A stretch of DNA of 64,000 nucleotides, taken from Paraburkholderia acidicola (GTDB lineage Bacteria > Pseudomonadota > Gammaproteobacteria > Burkholderiales > Burkholderiaceae). Below are positions 1 to 8,190 of this stretch, in pieces; position 1 is the first letter of the stretch; each line of letters begins with the position of its first letter. A model generated the notes under the pieces. It was given only the letters and a program-made list of their open reading frames with translations. It searched no databases and had not been told where the DNA came from. The stretch covers positions 2,666,001-2,730,000 of the forward strand of contig NZ_MTZV01000006.1 of the NCBI RefSeq assembly GCF_002362315.1. The letters run 5' to 3'. A program made the translations under genes and the position numbers.

Positions 1-617
1 CGCTTGCGCTGGCCTATGCCGAAACCCATCCGGAGCGCGTGAGCGAACTGGTGGTGCGTGGCATCTTCACGCTGCGGCGCGCCGAGTTGCTGTGGTACTA
101 CCAGGACGGCGCGTCATGGTTGTTCCCCGATCTCTGGGAAGAATACCTGGCGCCGATTCCGGTCGCCGAGCGAGGCGACATGATGGCCGCCTATCGCCGC
201 CGTCTGACTGGCGACGATGAGACCGTGAAGCGTCAGGCGGCTCGCGCATGGAGTTTATGGGAAGGGCGCACCCTGACGCTGTTGCCGAGCCCTGAGCTGA
301 AGGAGCATTTCGGCGATGAAGAGTTCGCCATTGCGTTCGCCCGGATCGAAAATCACTACTTTGTTCATCAGGGGTTCGTGGAAGAGGGACAACTGCTGCG
401 TGACGCCCATCGCCTCGCGAATATTCCCGGCGTGATTATTCAAGGCCGTTACGACGTGGCGACGCCGGCCCGTACTGCGTGGGATTTGGCGCGAGCCTGG
501 CCAACTGCGAAGTTCGAACTGATTCCCGACGCGGGTCATGCCTTTAACGAGCCCGGTATTCTGCGCGCGCTGATTGCCGCGACGGACGGTTTTGCAAACG
601 CGTCGACAGGACGATAA
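1..617 (+). CDS. pip: Proline iminopeptidase, C-terminal part (gene cut by window start)
   Basis: This is the last ~205 residues of an alpha/beta-hydrolase that removes N-terminal proline from peptides in the cytoplasm. The frame is already open at base 3 (LALAYAETHPERV, the helix just after the nucleophile elbow), so the catalytic Ser lies upstream of the window. The other two triad residues are visible: the Asp in GRYDVATP and the His in DAGHAFNEPG, at the spacing usual for family S33. The segment ELLWYYQDGASWLFPDLWEEY matches the cap region typical of bacterial Pip. The stop codon TAA touches the ATG of the next gene, so the two are probably cotranscribed. The gene name rests on family resemblance only. 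Confidence 0.85.
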   Translation, partial: LALAYAETHPERVSELVVRGIFTLRRAELLWYYQDGASWLFPDLWEEYLAPIPVAERGDMMAAYRRRLTGDDETVKRQAARAWSLWEGRTLTLLPSPELKEHFGDEEFAIAFARIENHYFVHQGFVEEGQLLRDAHRLANIPGVIIQGRYDVATPARTAWDLARAWPTAKFELIPDAGHAFNEPGILRALIAATDGFANASTGR

Positions 618-1319
618 ATGAACCCGTTACCGCGACTCTTGCCCACCGCTGCAACCGACGAAACCTTCGGTGGCGTGACTTACCACATCGGTGGTGAACT
701 GGTGCCGGTATTGTCGGTTGATGTCTCGAACACGCCGGTCTACTTCGAGCACCACATCCTGCTCTGGAAAAACTCGAACGTTCGCATTAGCATCAAGCCG
801 CTCAAGGGCGCGGTGAAACGCATGCTGGCCGGTATGCAGGTGTTCGTTACCGAGGCGAGCGGGGATGGCATTATCGCGTTCAGTCGCGACGGCGCCGGCC
901 ACATTGTGCCGATTCATCTGGGCGCGGGCGAAGAACTGCATGTGCGTGAGCATCAGTTTCTTGCCGCAACCGAGAGTGTCGAATACACGTTCGAGCGGGT
1001 GCGCGGCATCACGAACATGTTTCTCGGCCAGAGCGGTTTTTTCATCGACAGGTTTCGCGGACATCGCGAGGACGGCGTGCTCTGGTTGCACGGATACGGC
1101 AACGTGTTCGAAAAGGTGCTGGCCGCCGGCGAGACGATCGATGTGGAGCCGGGCGGCTGGCTTTACAAGGACCCGGACGTGAAGATGGATACGGTGGTGG
1201 ACAGACTGTCGAGTGGTCTTTTCGCGGCGGGCTTCAACTTCATCGTGAACCGGTTCACGGGCCCGGGTCGCGTCGGAATCCAGTCGATGTATGTGAATAA
1301 CTCGACGAGCGACCGGTAA
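618..1319 (+). CDS. AIM24 family protein
   Basis: This 233-residue protein has no signal peptide or membrane segment. It has the glycine-spaced beta-strand pattern of the AIM24 family (named after a yeast mitochondrial protein). Typical features are the sequence SVEYTFERVRGITNMFLGQSGFF and the late GPGRVGIQSMYV strand. Bacterial members form beta-rich trimer-like folds with no established enzymatic role. The ATG follows directly on the stop codon of the upstream iminopeptidase, so translation is probably coupled. I see no catalytic motif and assign no function. Confidence 0.75.
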   Translation: MNPLPRLLPTAATDETFGGVTYHIGGELVPVLSVDVSNTPVYFEHHILLWKNSNVRISIKPLKGAVKRMLAGMQVFVTEASGDGIIAFSRDGAGHIVPIHLGAGEELHVREHQFLAATESVEYTFERVRGITNMFLGQSGFFIDRFRGHREDGVLWLHGYGNVFEKVLAAGETIDVEPGGWLYKDPDVKMDTVVDRLSSGLFAAGFNFIVNRFTGPGRVGIQSMYVNNSTSDR

Positions 1320-1367
1320 GGAAAACCGAGGCTCGCTATCATTTAACTTTGCAAACGGGAGGTAGGT

Positions 1368-1493
1368 ATGTTGGTACGTTTTGTCATGCTGCTGGCAGTG
1401 GGCGCTTCGATTCTTTTAACTGGCTGCAATACGGTGGCCGGTGCGGGTCAGGATATTTCGAACTCGGCTCGTACGGTTCAGAAGGCGCTTTGA
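1368..1493 (+). CDS. Entericidin-like small lipoprotein
   Basis: This is a 41-residue lipoprotein, too short for most ORF callers. A strong Shine-Dalgarno sequence (GGGAGG) lies about 6 bases before the ATG. The N-terminus has an Arg at position 4, a hydrophobic stretch and the lipobox LTGC, with the lipidated Cys at residue 20. The mature part (NTVAGAGQDISNSARTVQKAL) follows the entericidin A/B pattern: NT-GAG-D at the start and a short amphipathic helix. Entericidins are stress- or stationary-phase-linked lipopeptides of the cell envelope. It lies 48 bp after the AIM24 gene on the same strand. Family assignment is firm; physiological role is unknown here. Confidence 0.85.
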   Translation: MLVRFVMLLAVGASILLTGCNTVAGAGQDISNSARTVQKAL

Positions 1494-1727
1494 TGGCGGG
1501 CGGTGGGGTGTGAGGTGGTGGCGCCAGTTGGCGCGCTACTGCCTTGCGCCTCTGCCCTGAGGTGCTCGATTCCAGCGATAACCTGTGCGAGGGAAAATAA
1601 ATCTACTGAAGTGCCGTTTTATATTGGCCACGTTCTACAAATCGTCGAATTCGTGAGTTTCTTTGGGACGTTTTTCTGCGGGTGCTTCCGTACAATTTAA
1701 CGCTCCGACGACCTCTACAAGCCGACG

Positions 1728-2906
1728 ATGAGCACCCATCTGCATTACTTCGATTACGCCGCCACCACACCTGCCGACCCGCGAGTGATCGCATCGATGG
1801 TCGAGTGCCTCGGCATTGACGGCGCGTTTGCCAATCCGGCGTCAACCTCCCACCAGGCAGGCATGCGGGCGCGAAACCTCGTCGAGACCGCGCGAGCCGA
1901 AGTCGCTGGCGCGATCGGCGCGCGACCCGATGAGATCGTCTGGACCTCGGGTGCAACGGAATCGAATAACCTCGCGCTGAAAGGCTTCGCCGATTCGGCG
2001 GCGCGCCCGGGACATATCGTCACCAGCCGTCTGGAACACAAAGCCATTCTCGATACCGTAGCCAGCCTCGAGAGCCGGGGATGGGCGGTGAGTTACGTCG
2101 ATCCAGACCGGGACGGCGCGATTACCACCGAGGCGGTAGCCAGCGCGATGCGGCCGGACACAGGCATCGTCTCGCTGATGCTGGTCAACAACGAAATAGG
2201 CACGTTGACGGACATCGCTGCCATTGCCCCGATCGTGCATGCGGCCGGCGCGTTACTGCACGTCGACGCCGCTCAGGCGTTGGGCAAAACGCCCATTGAT
2301 GTCAAAGCGCTCGGCATCGATCTGATGTCGATCTCCGCACACAAGGTGTACGGACCCAAGGGGATTGGCGCGTTGTACGTGAGCTCGGCGGCGGCGCAAC
2401 GGATCACGCCACAGATGCACGGCGGCGGACATGAGCGCGGTTTGCGTTCAGGCACGCTGGCGACGCATCAGATTGTCGCAATGGGAACAGCGTGTGCAAT
2501 CGCTAAAGCAGAGATGGACGCGGACACGCAGCGAATCACGAGGCTCAGCGAACGTTTGCTTGCTGGTGTATTGTCTCTCGGCGGCGTTCGACACAATGCG
2601 CGGAATGCGCTTCGCATTCCGCATACGCTAAGCCTGACCATCGACCATTCTGGCTTCTTCCCATTTATGCTCGCTAGCGATCTTGCTGTTTCGTCGACTT
2701 CCGCCTGCAACTCCGCAGCCGGAACGCCATCGCATGTTTTGAGCGCAATCGGACTGAGCGAGCAGGCATCGTCCAGGACGATTCGCTTCAGCCTGGGGCG
2801 CTTTAGCACAGAGGAAGACGTCGACTGGGCCATCGCCAGCATCCGGCAGGTCGTCGAACAATGCATGCCGGAAGTTACCGGCGTGTCTGCTTTTCCAGCG
2901 GCTTGA
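1728..2906 (+). CDS. Cysteine desulfurase (IscS/NifS family)
   Basis: This 392-residue PLP enzyme removes sulfur from cysteine as a protein-bound persulfide and releases alanine. The family pattern is complete: DYAATTP near the start, TSGATESNNLA at ~73-83, the PLP-binding Lys206 in SAHKVYGPKG, and the persulfide-accepting Cys327 in SSTSACNSA. The length fits the class V aminotransferase fold. It is not in an isc or suf cluster. It lies 14 bp upstream of a persulfide-dioxygenase-like gene, suggesting sulfane-sulfur metabolism or a sulfur supply for one specific target rather than general Fe-S assembly. The start is ATG at 1728; no strong ribosome-binding site is evident. Confidence 0.9.
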   Translation: MSTHLHYFDYAATTPADPRVIASMVECLGIDGAFANPASTSHQAGMRARNLVETARAEVAGAIGARPDEIVWTSGATESNNLALKGFADSAARPGHIVTSRLEHKAILDTVASLESRGWAVSYVDPDRDGAITTEAVASAMRPDTGIVSLMLVNNEIGTLTDIAAIAPIVHAAGALLHVDAAQALGKTPIDVKALGIDLMSISAHKVYGPKGIGALYVSSAAAQRITPQMHGGGHERGLRSGTLATHQIVAMGTACAIAKAEMDADTQRITRLSERLLAGVLSLGGVRHNARNALRIPHTLSLTIDHSGFFPFMLASDLAVSSTSACNSAAGTPSHVLSAIGLSEQASSRTIRFSLGRFSTEEDVDWAIASIRQVVEQCMPEVTGVSAFPAA

Positions 2907-2920
2907 GTACCGCGTCGCAC

Positions 2921-3619
2921 ATGCTGTTTCATCAATTCTTCGATTCCGCGTCAAGCACCTACACCTATGTGCTCGCTTCCCGCGCAGGTGGCGAGGCGCT
3001 CATCATCGATCCAGTCAAGGAGCATCTGCACGCGTATCTGGGCATCATCGAGCGACTGGACCTGCGCCTCGTTCATGCAATCGATACGCATACGCATGCC
3101 GATCACATCACCGCGCTCGGCGATCTTCGCGATGCGACGCGTTGCTGCACGATCATGGGTGAACGATCGAAAGCAGAGTGCGTGTCGCGACGTGTCAGAG
3201 AAGGCGAGATTTTGCGTGCGGACGGGATTCAATTGCGTGCCGTCTACACGCCTGGTCACACCGACGAGTCGTTCAGCTTCGTGTTGAACCCCGACGCGCC
3301 GGCGGCGGTGTTCACAGGCGATGTGCTTCTTGTCGGCGGCACGGGGCGAACGGATTTTCAGGGCGGCGACGCCGAGCAGTCGTGGGACTCGATCGTCAAC
3401 AAGCTCTTCACACTGCCGGACATCACGGTCGTCTATCCCGCTCACGACTATCGGGGGCGAACCTCGACGAGTATCGGCGAGGAGAAGGTAGCGAATCCAC
3501 GTATAGCGGGGAAATCGAGGGCCGAGTACGTCGAGATCATGAACGGGCTGAATCTCGCGGATCCGAAGATGATGGATGTCGCTATTCCGGCGAATCTTCG
3601 GTGTGGGCGGCGCGATTAA
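2921..3619 (+). CDS. Persulfide dioxygenase-like metallo-beta-lactamase-fold hydrolase (ETHE1 type)
   Basis: This is a 232-residue MBL-fold protein of the ETHE1/Blh type, which oxidises glutathione persulfide to sulfite using one iron. The metal-binding motif HTHADH is at residues 57-62. Further ligands are the His of YTPGHTDES, the Asp of FTGDVLLVGG and the His of VYPAHDY. The C-terminal IPANLRCG closely resembles the family's usual ending. The ATG at 2921 is chosen over an in-frame ATG at 2861 because the longer form would overlap the desulfurase and lacks homologous character. It is probably cotranscribed with the desulfurase. One enzyme makes persulfide sulfur and the other removes it. 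Confidence 0.82.
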   Translation: MLFHQFFDSASSTYTYVLASRAGGEALIIDPVKEHLHAYLGIIERLDLRLVHAIDTHTHADHITALGDLRDATRCCTIMGERSKAECVSRRVREGEILRADGIQLRAVYTPGHTDESFSFVLNPDAPAAVFTGDVLLVGGTGRTDFQGGDAEQSWDSIVNKLFTLPDITVVYPAHDYRGRTSTSIGEEKVANPRIAGKSRAEYVEIMNGLNLADPKMMDVAIPANLRCGRRD

Positions 3620-3725
3620 CCGATCGGTCTGGACCTCGCTGCTGCTTACGATCACGTGCGCCGTTGTAGGTTGATGGTTCGCGTGTTTAAATGGCCCGCT
3701 CTACTTCCGGTTCCCGATCTCGTTC

Positions 3726-4304
3726 ATGCCATTCTTCGCGCCCGTCACACTGACTACCTCGCGCCTTGTTCTGCGGCCGCTTCGTCATGACGACGTGCAG
3801 GCACTGTTCGCCATCTGGTCGGATGTGGAAGCGATGCGCTACTTCGCTTTTCCGGCGATGACGCATCTGGATCAGGCAGCGGATCGTATCGAACGCAAAT
3901 TGAAAACTTCAACTGAGGGCACGGATCTCTGTTGTGTAGTCACGTTGCAAACAACCGGTGAAGCGATCGGCACTTGCGATCTCTTTCGTTTGGACGAGCA
4001 ATGCCTGCGAGCAGAGATAGGTTTTAGCCTGCAGCGCAAGCATTGGGGTAACGGCTATATGACCGAGGCAGTGTCCGCGGTGATCGGGCACGCGTTCGGC
4101 AAACCAGGTTTGCGCAGGATCGAAGCGGATATCGATCCCCGCAATACCGCTTCGGCAGGGCTACTCGAACGACTTGGGTTTCTCCGCGAAGGGCTGCTGC
4201 GCGAGCGCTGGTTAGTGGGCGGAGAAGTATCGGACAGCGCGCTGTATGGGCTGCTTGCGAGGGACTATCAGTCTCGCAAGGTCAGTGGCTCTCGCGAGGC
4301 GTAG
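3726..4304 (+). CDS. GNAT N-acetyltransferase, RimJ/RimL type
   Basis: This 192-residue acetyltransferase begins with the TSRLVLRPLRHDD pattern typical of the RimJ/RimL branch. The acetyl-CoA-binding loop is at ~103-112 (QRKHWGNGYM), and the late NTASAGLLERLGF helix is also typical. Substrate cannot be told from sequence; relatives modify ribosomal-protein N-termini or small amines. It lies 106 bp after the persulfide dioxygenase gene on the same strand and may be read through from it. Confidence 0.85.
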   Translation: MPFFAPVTLTTSRLVLRPLRHDDVQALFAIWSDVEAMRYFAFPAMTHLDQAADRIERKLKTSTEGTDLCCVVTLQTTGEAIGTCDLFRLDEQCLRAEIGFSLQRKHWGNGYMTEAVSAVIGHAFGKPGLRRIEADIDPRNTASAGLLERLGFLREGLLRERWLVGGEVSDSALYGLLARDYQSRKVSGSREA

Positions 4305-4373
4305 GAATTCCTGGCAAAGCTCGCACGAAGCACGGCTAACGGTTTTCAACACTAGCCGCCGGTTCTGGATCCC

Positions 4374-4955
4374 TTACCGTCCAGCAGTGAGCCATCTCTG
4401 CGCGTCGGCTTTCATTGCGCGCTCAAGTTCACTACCGCGAGTCGCAAAAATACGCCCGACAGGAAAACCGCTCTTTTCCAGCAGATACGCGAGTGGTGCA
4501 TATTCTCGTGGATACTTCGCGACCACGTCACGGTCGATCTCCACCGTGCCGGCAGGGAACGTGAAATGCGCCATGTCGTACACGCTCTGCCGCTTAACCA
4601 GTTTCCAGACGCCACTTCGTTTTTCTACTGTGTCGACGAACCGGTTATGCGCCTCAAAGCCGAGATCGAGTTTCGTGTTCTCTCCGAGGAGTGCCGCGTT
4701 GCTCTCCGCAATTGCCTTGTCGCCACTGAACGTAAGGATCGGTGTACCCATCACGTGTTTCGACCTGAGGCTCGATGACGTCATGCTCATCGAGCGATCG
4801 ACGAATTCGGAGAATTTCCCTTCAAACCACGTTACGGCGATTTCGCCATCTGGATGAAAGAGCGTACGCAGCAATTCCCACTCGCCCAGGTCCCGGTGGA
4901 TCCAGCCTGTAATGAGGTCGCCAATCTGCAGTCGGTCTTCTGTTCGTGTATCCAT
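4374..4955 (-). CDS. SnoaL-like / NTF2-fold protein
   Basis: This ~193-residue protein has the SnoaL-like cone fold pattern: an N-terminal helical part with IGDLITGWIHRDLGEWELLRTLFHPDGEI, then strands such as HNRFVDTVEKRSGVWKLVKRQSVYD. Members are small hydrolases, isomerases or dehydratases. No clear catalytic dyad can be named. I chose ATG at 4955, which has AGGAAA upstream, over the TTG at 4961. It lies downstream of the siderophore-interacting protein gene on the same strand (60 bp gap), so the two may form an operon. Confidence 0.75.
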   Translation of the reverse strand: MDTRTEDRLQIGDLITGWIHRDLGEWELLRTLFHPDGEIAVTWFEGKFSEFVDRSMSMTSSSLRSKHVMGTPILTFSGDKAIAESNAALLGENTKLDLGFEAHNRFVDTVEKRSGVWKLVKRQSVYDMAHFTFPAGTVEIDRDVVAKYPREYAPLAYLLEKSGFPVGRIFATRGSELERAMKADAQRWLTAGR

Positions 4956-5015
4956 CGTCAAATTTCCTGGTAAGGGTATGTATCGGTTTGTGCGGGCGGT
5001 CAGGAATGCAGCAGA

Positions 5016-5768
5016 TCAAGTCTTGTCTTTGTGGTCCGCGTGCCCAAGAAGCCAATATCCCTTTGCATCGATGCGTGCCAATGGAGCCCGCTGAACAAGA
5101 TCCCGTTTGATTGCCTTAACGGCAGTCGCTTCACCGGCGAGGAATACCTCAGCGCGCGCGTCCGACAGACGCAGCATGGCGATCATCTCCTGCAACAGAT
5201 GTCCTGGGACACGGCCACTGTCCTCTCTGGCTACCCACTGGAATACGGTCGTTCCTGAATCGCACAATGGCTGAACGTCATCGAGGGACGGCACCTCGAC
5301 CACCACGTAGGTCGGTATGCCGTCCACGGGAAGTGCATCGAGAATGCTCGCAATTGCCGGGAGTGCTGTTTCATCGCCAGCGAGCAATCTCCAGTGAGCG
5401 TCTGGGTCAACGCGGTATCCCCCTCGTGGGCTGCTCAGATGCACGACATCTCCCACCTTTGCACTCCCAGCCCAGGCCGATGCGGGCCCGGCGTCTCCAT
5501 GCAAAACGAAATCGATTTCCATCCGGCGACGATCCGGATGGAAGTGGCGAATCGTATAGGCACGATTAGCCAGCGTCCCGTCGTGTGACGCCGGCAAGAC
5601 CACTTTCAGCCATTGCGCGGGCAAGGGCACACTCAACGTAGCGAGCGCTTCTCCTTCGAAGGCGATGCGACGCATATTCGGTGTGAGCCGTTCAACGGCG
5701 TCGACGACGACTTGATGCGTGAGTCGCGCATCCGCTCTTGCACGCACTTCAACTTCGGCTTCAGCCAT
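5016..5768 (-). CDS. Siderophore-interacting protein (FAD-type ferric-siderophore reductase)
   Basis: This 250-residue protein belongs to the ViuB/SIP family, flavoproteins that reduce ferric siderophores in the cytoplasm. Typical features are LTPNMRRIAF early, the flavin-binding RAYTIRHFHPDRRRMEIDFVLHG block with the RxYT motif, GPASAWA, and the C-terminal LAGEATAVKAIKR region. ATG at 5768 has a GGAGG five to ten bases upstream and gives the usual family length. The gene faces an AraC regulator across a 169-bp region holding an inverted repeat. Iron control cannot be confirmed; I saw no clear Fur box. Confidence 0.88.
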   Translation of the reverse strand: MAEAEVEVRARADARLTHQVVVDAVERLTPNMRRIAFEGEALATLSVPLPAQWLKVVLPASHDGTLANRAYTIRHFHPDRRRMEIDFVLHGDAGPASAWAGSAKVGDVVHLSSPRGGYRVDPDAHWRLLAGDETALPAIASILDALPVDGIPTYVVVEVPSLDDVQPLCDSGTTVFQWVAREDSGRVPGHLLQEMIAMLRLSDARAEVFLAGEATAVKAIKRDLVQRAPLARIDAKGYWLLGHADHKDKT

Positions 5769-5838
5769 GGCACTGCCTCCACAAACAATGGATGGTCGAG
5801 AGCGCAACGCCAGACAGGGCGCCCCGGTTGGATGACTG

Positions 5839-5913
5839 AACTGTACCCAGCCACCATCTGGACGTCATTGCATAATCCGGTCAGAATATTTCGCAATACG
5901 GCCAGGTACAGTT
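5839..5913. promoter_or_regulatory. Widely spaced 9-bp inverted repeat in divergent promoter region
   Basis: AACTGTACC at 5839-5847 is matched by GGTACAGTT at 5905-5913, a perfect 9-bp inverted pair 57 bp apart. It lies between the siderophore-interacting protein gene and the AraC-type gene. Half-sites placed about six helical turns apart suit an AraC-family dimer or looping. The role is inferred from position only. Confidence 0.4.
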
Positions 5914-5937
5914 GGTCTTTCGAAAGGAAAACGCGCC

Positions 5938-6789
5938 ATGTCCACCTTCCAGGTCAACGATTTCGTTCATGAGACGGAGGTCGACAGCGTTCCCCGCCCA
6001 GTCACAGTGACAATCTCAACGAGCGTGTCGAGAGACTGGGAAAAGGCGAGGCATCAGCATCGTCAGGGGCAGTTGCTGTATTCGGTGCGCGGACTCCTCA
6101 AGTGCGAGATCGAAGAGGGGGTCTGGATCGTGCCGCCAGAGTGCGCTGTCTGGATACCCGGCAACTTGCCGCACTCTGTTCGGGGCTCGGGTGAAACAGA
6201 GTGCTGTTGCCTGTTCGTTGAGCCCGATGCCGCGTCAGGTCTACCGCAATCGTGCTGCACGATTGCGGTGTCGACACTCTTGCGTGAACTGCTGCTGAGG
6301 GTGGCCGGATTTGCGCCGCTGTATCCTTTATACGGCCCCGAAGCGCGCCTGATTGCTACGCTGCTCGATGAACTGGCGGTGGCACCGGTAGAAGACCTGC
6401 ATTTGCCGATCCCGAATCATCCGCGCTTGCGCAGGCTCGCTGAGATGTTGCTGGCCAATCCGACCGACAAGATGTCGATGCGCGAGTGGGCCAGCCGGAT
6501 CGACATGAGCGAACGCAGCATGAGTCGCTTGCTATTCCAGGAACTCGGGATGAGCTTTGGCCGTTGGCGCCGGCAACTGCACGTCATTCTGGCGCTACAG
6601 CACCTCGCGCGCGGTGAAAGTGTGCAGTCGGTCGCGCTTGAGCTTGGGTACGAAAATGCCAGCGGATTCGTCACCATGTTCCGCAAGACGGTTGGCAAAC
6701 CACCGGCGCGATATCTGGCGGATCGTAGTGCCTATGCGGGCACAGATCGGGACGGTCGATCCGTTCCTACGATCACCGTGTCGGAATGA
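5938..6789 (+). CDS. AraC-family regulator with N-terminal cupin
   Basis: This 283-residue regulator has an N-terminal cupin-like sensing domain (HQHRQGQLLYSVRGLL, then WIPGNLPHSV) and a C-terminal pair of helix-turn-helix motifs from ~170 to 265. The second has the signature ALELGYENASGFVTMFRKTVGKPPARY. A ribosome-binding stretch (AAAGGAAA) precedes ATG 5938. It is divergent from the siderophore-interacting protein gene and probably controls it, possibly through the inverted repeat between them. The effector is unknown. Confidence 0.9.
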   Translation: MSTFQVNDFVHETEVDSVPRPVTVTISTSVSRDWEKARHQHRQGQLLYSVRGLLKCEIEEGVWIVPPECAVWIPGNLPHSVRGSGETECCCLFVEPDAASGLPQSCCTIAVSTLLRELLLRVAGFAPLYPLYGPEARLIATLLDELAVAPVEDLHLPIPNHPRLRRLAEMLLANPTDKMSMREWASRIDMSERSMSRLLFQELGMSFGRWRRQLHVILALQHLARGESVQSVALELGYENASGFVTMFRKTVGKPPARYLADRSAYAGTDRDGRSVPTITVSE

Positions 6790-6808
6790 AAGCACTTGAG
6801 TTTTCACA

Positions 6809-7777
6809 TCACCACTCGACACCCGTCATCGTTTCACTGAGTGCCCACAACTGCCCGGCCATGACCCGATCGATAGCCCACGGCAGCACACCGTCCATCG
6901 CTGCGTGATCCGCAGGCACAGCAGCCGCAATATCTGCGTTTTCGCAATAGACACCACCGATTCCATCGAGCGCACGACTCGTCGCACACCACACCGTCGT
7001 CGCCGCGCCCTGCGGCACCGTTTTGTACAACCGGCGCTGTTCTTCGGGTATTTCGCCGTCCTTGTTGCGATACCCGAGCGCCTGAAGTTCCTGCATCGTG
7101 ATGAACCGCTGCAGATCGGTTTCGATCCGGCCTGGGTGTACCGCAAACGCCCGGACGCCATACGGCTCTCCGCGTCGATCGAGTGCCACCGTGAACAGCA
7201 CACCAGCGGTTTTGGACTGCGCATACGCGGTCCACTTGTCGTAGTCGCGGCGTTCGAAATTCGGATCGTCGAAATCGAACGCGGCACGCCGGTGTGCACC
7301 GGACGACAACGTCACGACGCGCGCATGGCCCGAGCGGATCAGGGCGGGCCAGAGTCTCCCCGTAAGCTGAAAATGCCCCAGATGATTCGCAGCGAACTGG
7401 GACTCGTAGCCTCGTGCATCGCGTACTAGCGGTACGGCCATGATGCCGGCGTTATTGATGAGCAGATCGAGCGGACGTCCGCTTGCAACAAACTTTTCTG
7501 CAAACACGTCGATCGAAGCCGGATCGAGTAAATCGATCTGCGCGACCTCGGTACGTGCGATGTCTTTTAGCGCAGCATGTGCTTTGTCCAGTGCCCGCGC
7601 GGGAACGATCACCGTCGCGCCGGCCTGGGCGAGTACGCGTGTCGTCTCGAGTCCGATGCCCGAATAACCGCCGGTGACGATAGCGGTCTTGCCGTGCAAA
7701 TCGATACCGTCGATCACCTGTGCAGCGGTGCTGGTTGAATCAAACCCGGAGTGAAGGGGCGTTTGTCTGGCGGTCAT
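6809..7777 (-). CDS. Short-chain dehydrogenase/reductase
   Basis: This 322-residue NAD(P)-dependent oxidoreductase has the cofactor motif TGGYSGIG at ~35-42, the NNAG strand (LLINNAGIM), the Ser of VVTLSSGAH and the YAQSK catalytic pair. It resembles the retinol-dehydrogenase/WW-oxidoreductase branch, which acts on lipophilic aldehydes or ketones. ATG at 7777 with AGGAGC upstream is preferred to much longer in-frame starts. It is the third gene of an operon with a quinone-oxidoreductase-like enzyme and a VOC protein, facing an AraC regulator. Confidence 0.88.
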   Translation of the reverse strand: MTARQTPLHSGFDSTSTAAQVIDGIDLHGKTAIVTGGYSGIGLETTRVLAQAGATVIVPARALDKAHAALKDIARTEVAQIDLLDPASIDVFAEKFVASGRPLDLLINNAGIMAVPLVRDARGYESQFAANHLGHFQLTGRLWPALIRSGHARVVTLSSGAHRRAAFDFDDPNFERRDYDKWTAYAQSKTAGVLFTVALDRRGEPYGVRAFAVHPGRIETDLQRFITMQELQALGYRNKDGEIPEEQRRLYKTVPQGAATTVWCATSRALDGIGGVYCENADIAAAVPADHAAMDGVLPWAIDRVMAGQLWALSETMTGVEW

Positions 7778-7817
7778 CTGGTGCTCCTGAAATTGAAGTG
7801 CGAGTCGCGACTCGCAG

Positions 7818-8186
7818 TTAGGCCGTCGGGTCCGCCTGGTAATACTCAACAACGAGCCCGTCCGGATGTCGCGCAGTAACATTCCGGCCACCAGGTGCAG
7901 CGCGCGGCTCATGCAGGATCGCCGCACCAAGGGCACGCAACTGCGACACGAACTCGTCGAGCGAATCGACGATAAACGCGGCCTGCGGCTCACGTACCGC
8001 TGCCAGTGCTTCCGCACTACCAGCGAGCACAATGACGCCACCCACCACCGCGACCTCGATACCGATCGAGTCGAGCCGGATGCGCCGCTCGCACGGTTGT
8101 GCCTGAATCGCTTCGTAGAACGCGACGGTGCGTTCGAGTTCTTCCGGCTTTACGTAAAGACGCAATGCCTGGTGCAGAATCCGCAT
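7818..8186 (-). CDS. VOC-superfamily (glyoxalase/bleomycin-resistance fold) protein
   Basis: This 122-residue protein begins RILHQALRLYVKPEELERTVAFYEAI and ends GRNVTARHPDGLVVEYYQ, the paired beta-alpha-beta units of the vicinal-oxygen-chelate fold. The terminal Glu of VVEYYQ is at the usual metal-ligand position. ATG at 8186 follows a GAGGAA sequence and lies 4 bp after the end of the upstream gene, so the two are translated from one message. The substrate is not evident. Confidence 0.8.
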   Translation of the reverse strand: MRILHQALRLYVKPEELERTVAFYEAIQAQPCERRIRLDSIGIEVAVVGGVIVLAGSAEALAAVREPQAAFIVDSLDEFVSQLRALGAAILHEPRAAPGGRNVTARHPDGLVVEYYQADPTA

Positions 8187-8190
8187 GGGC

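Noticed and set aside
1503..1727. Short frames between the entericidin and desulfurase genes
   Set aside because: No ribosome-binding site, poor codon use; treated as intergenic.
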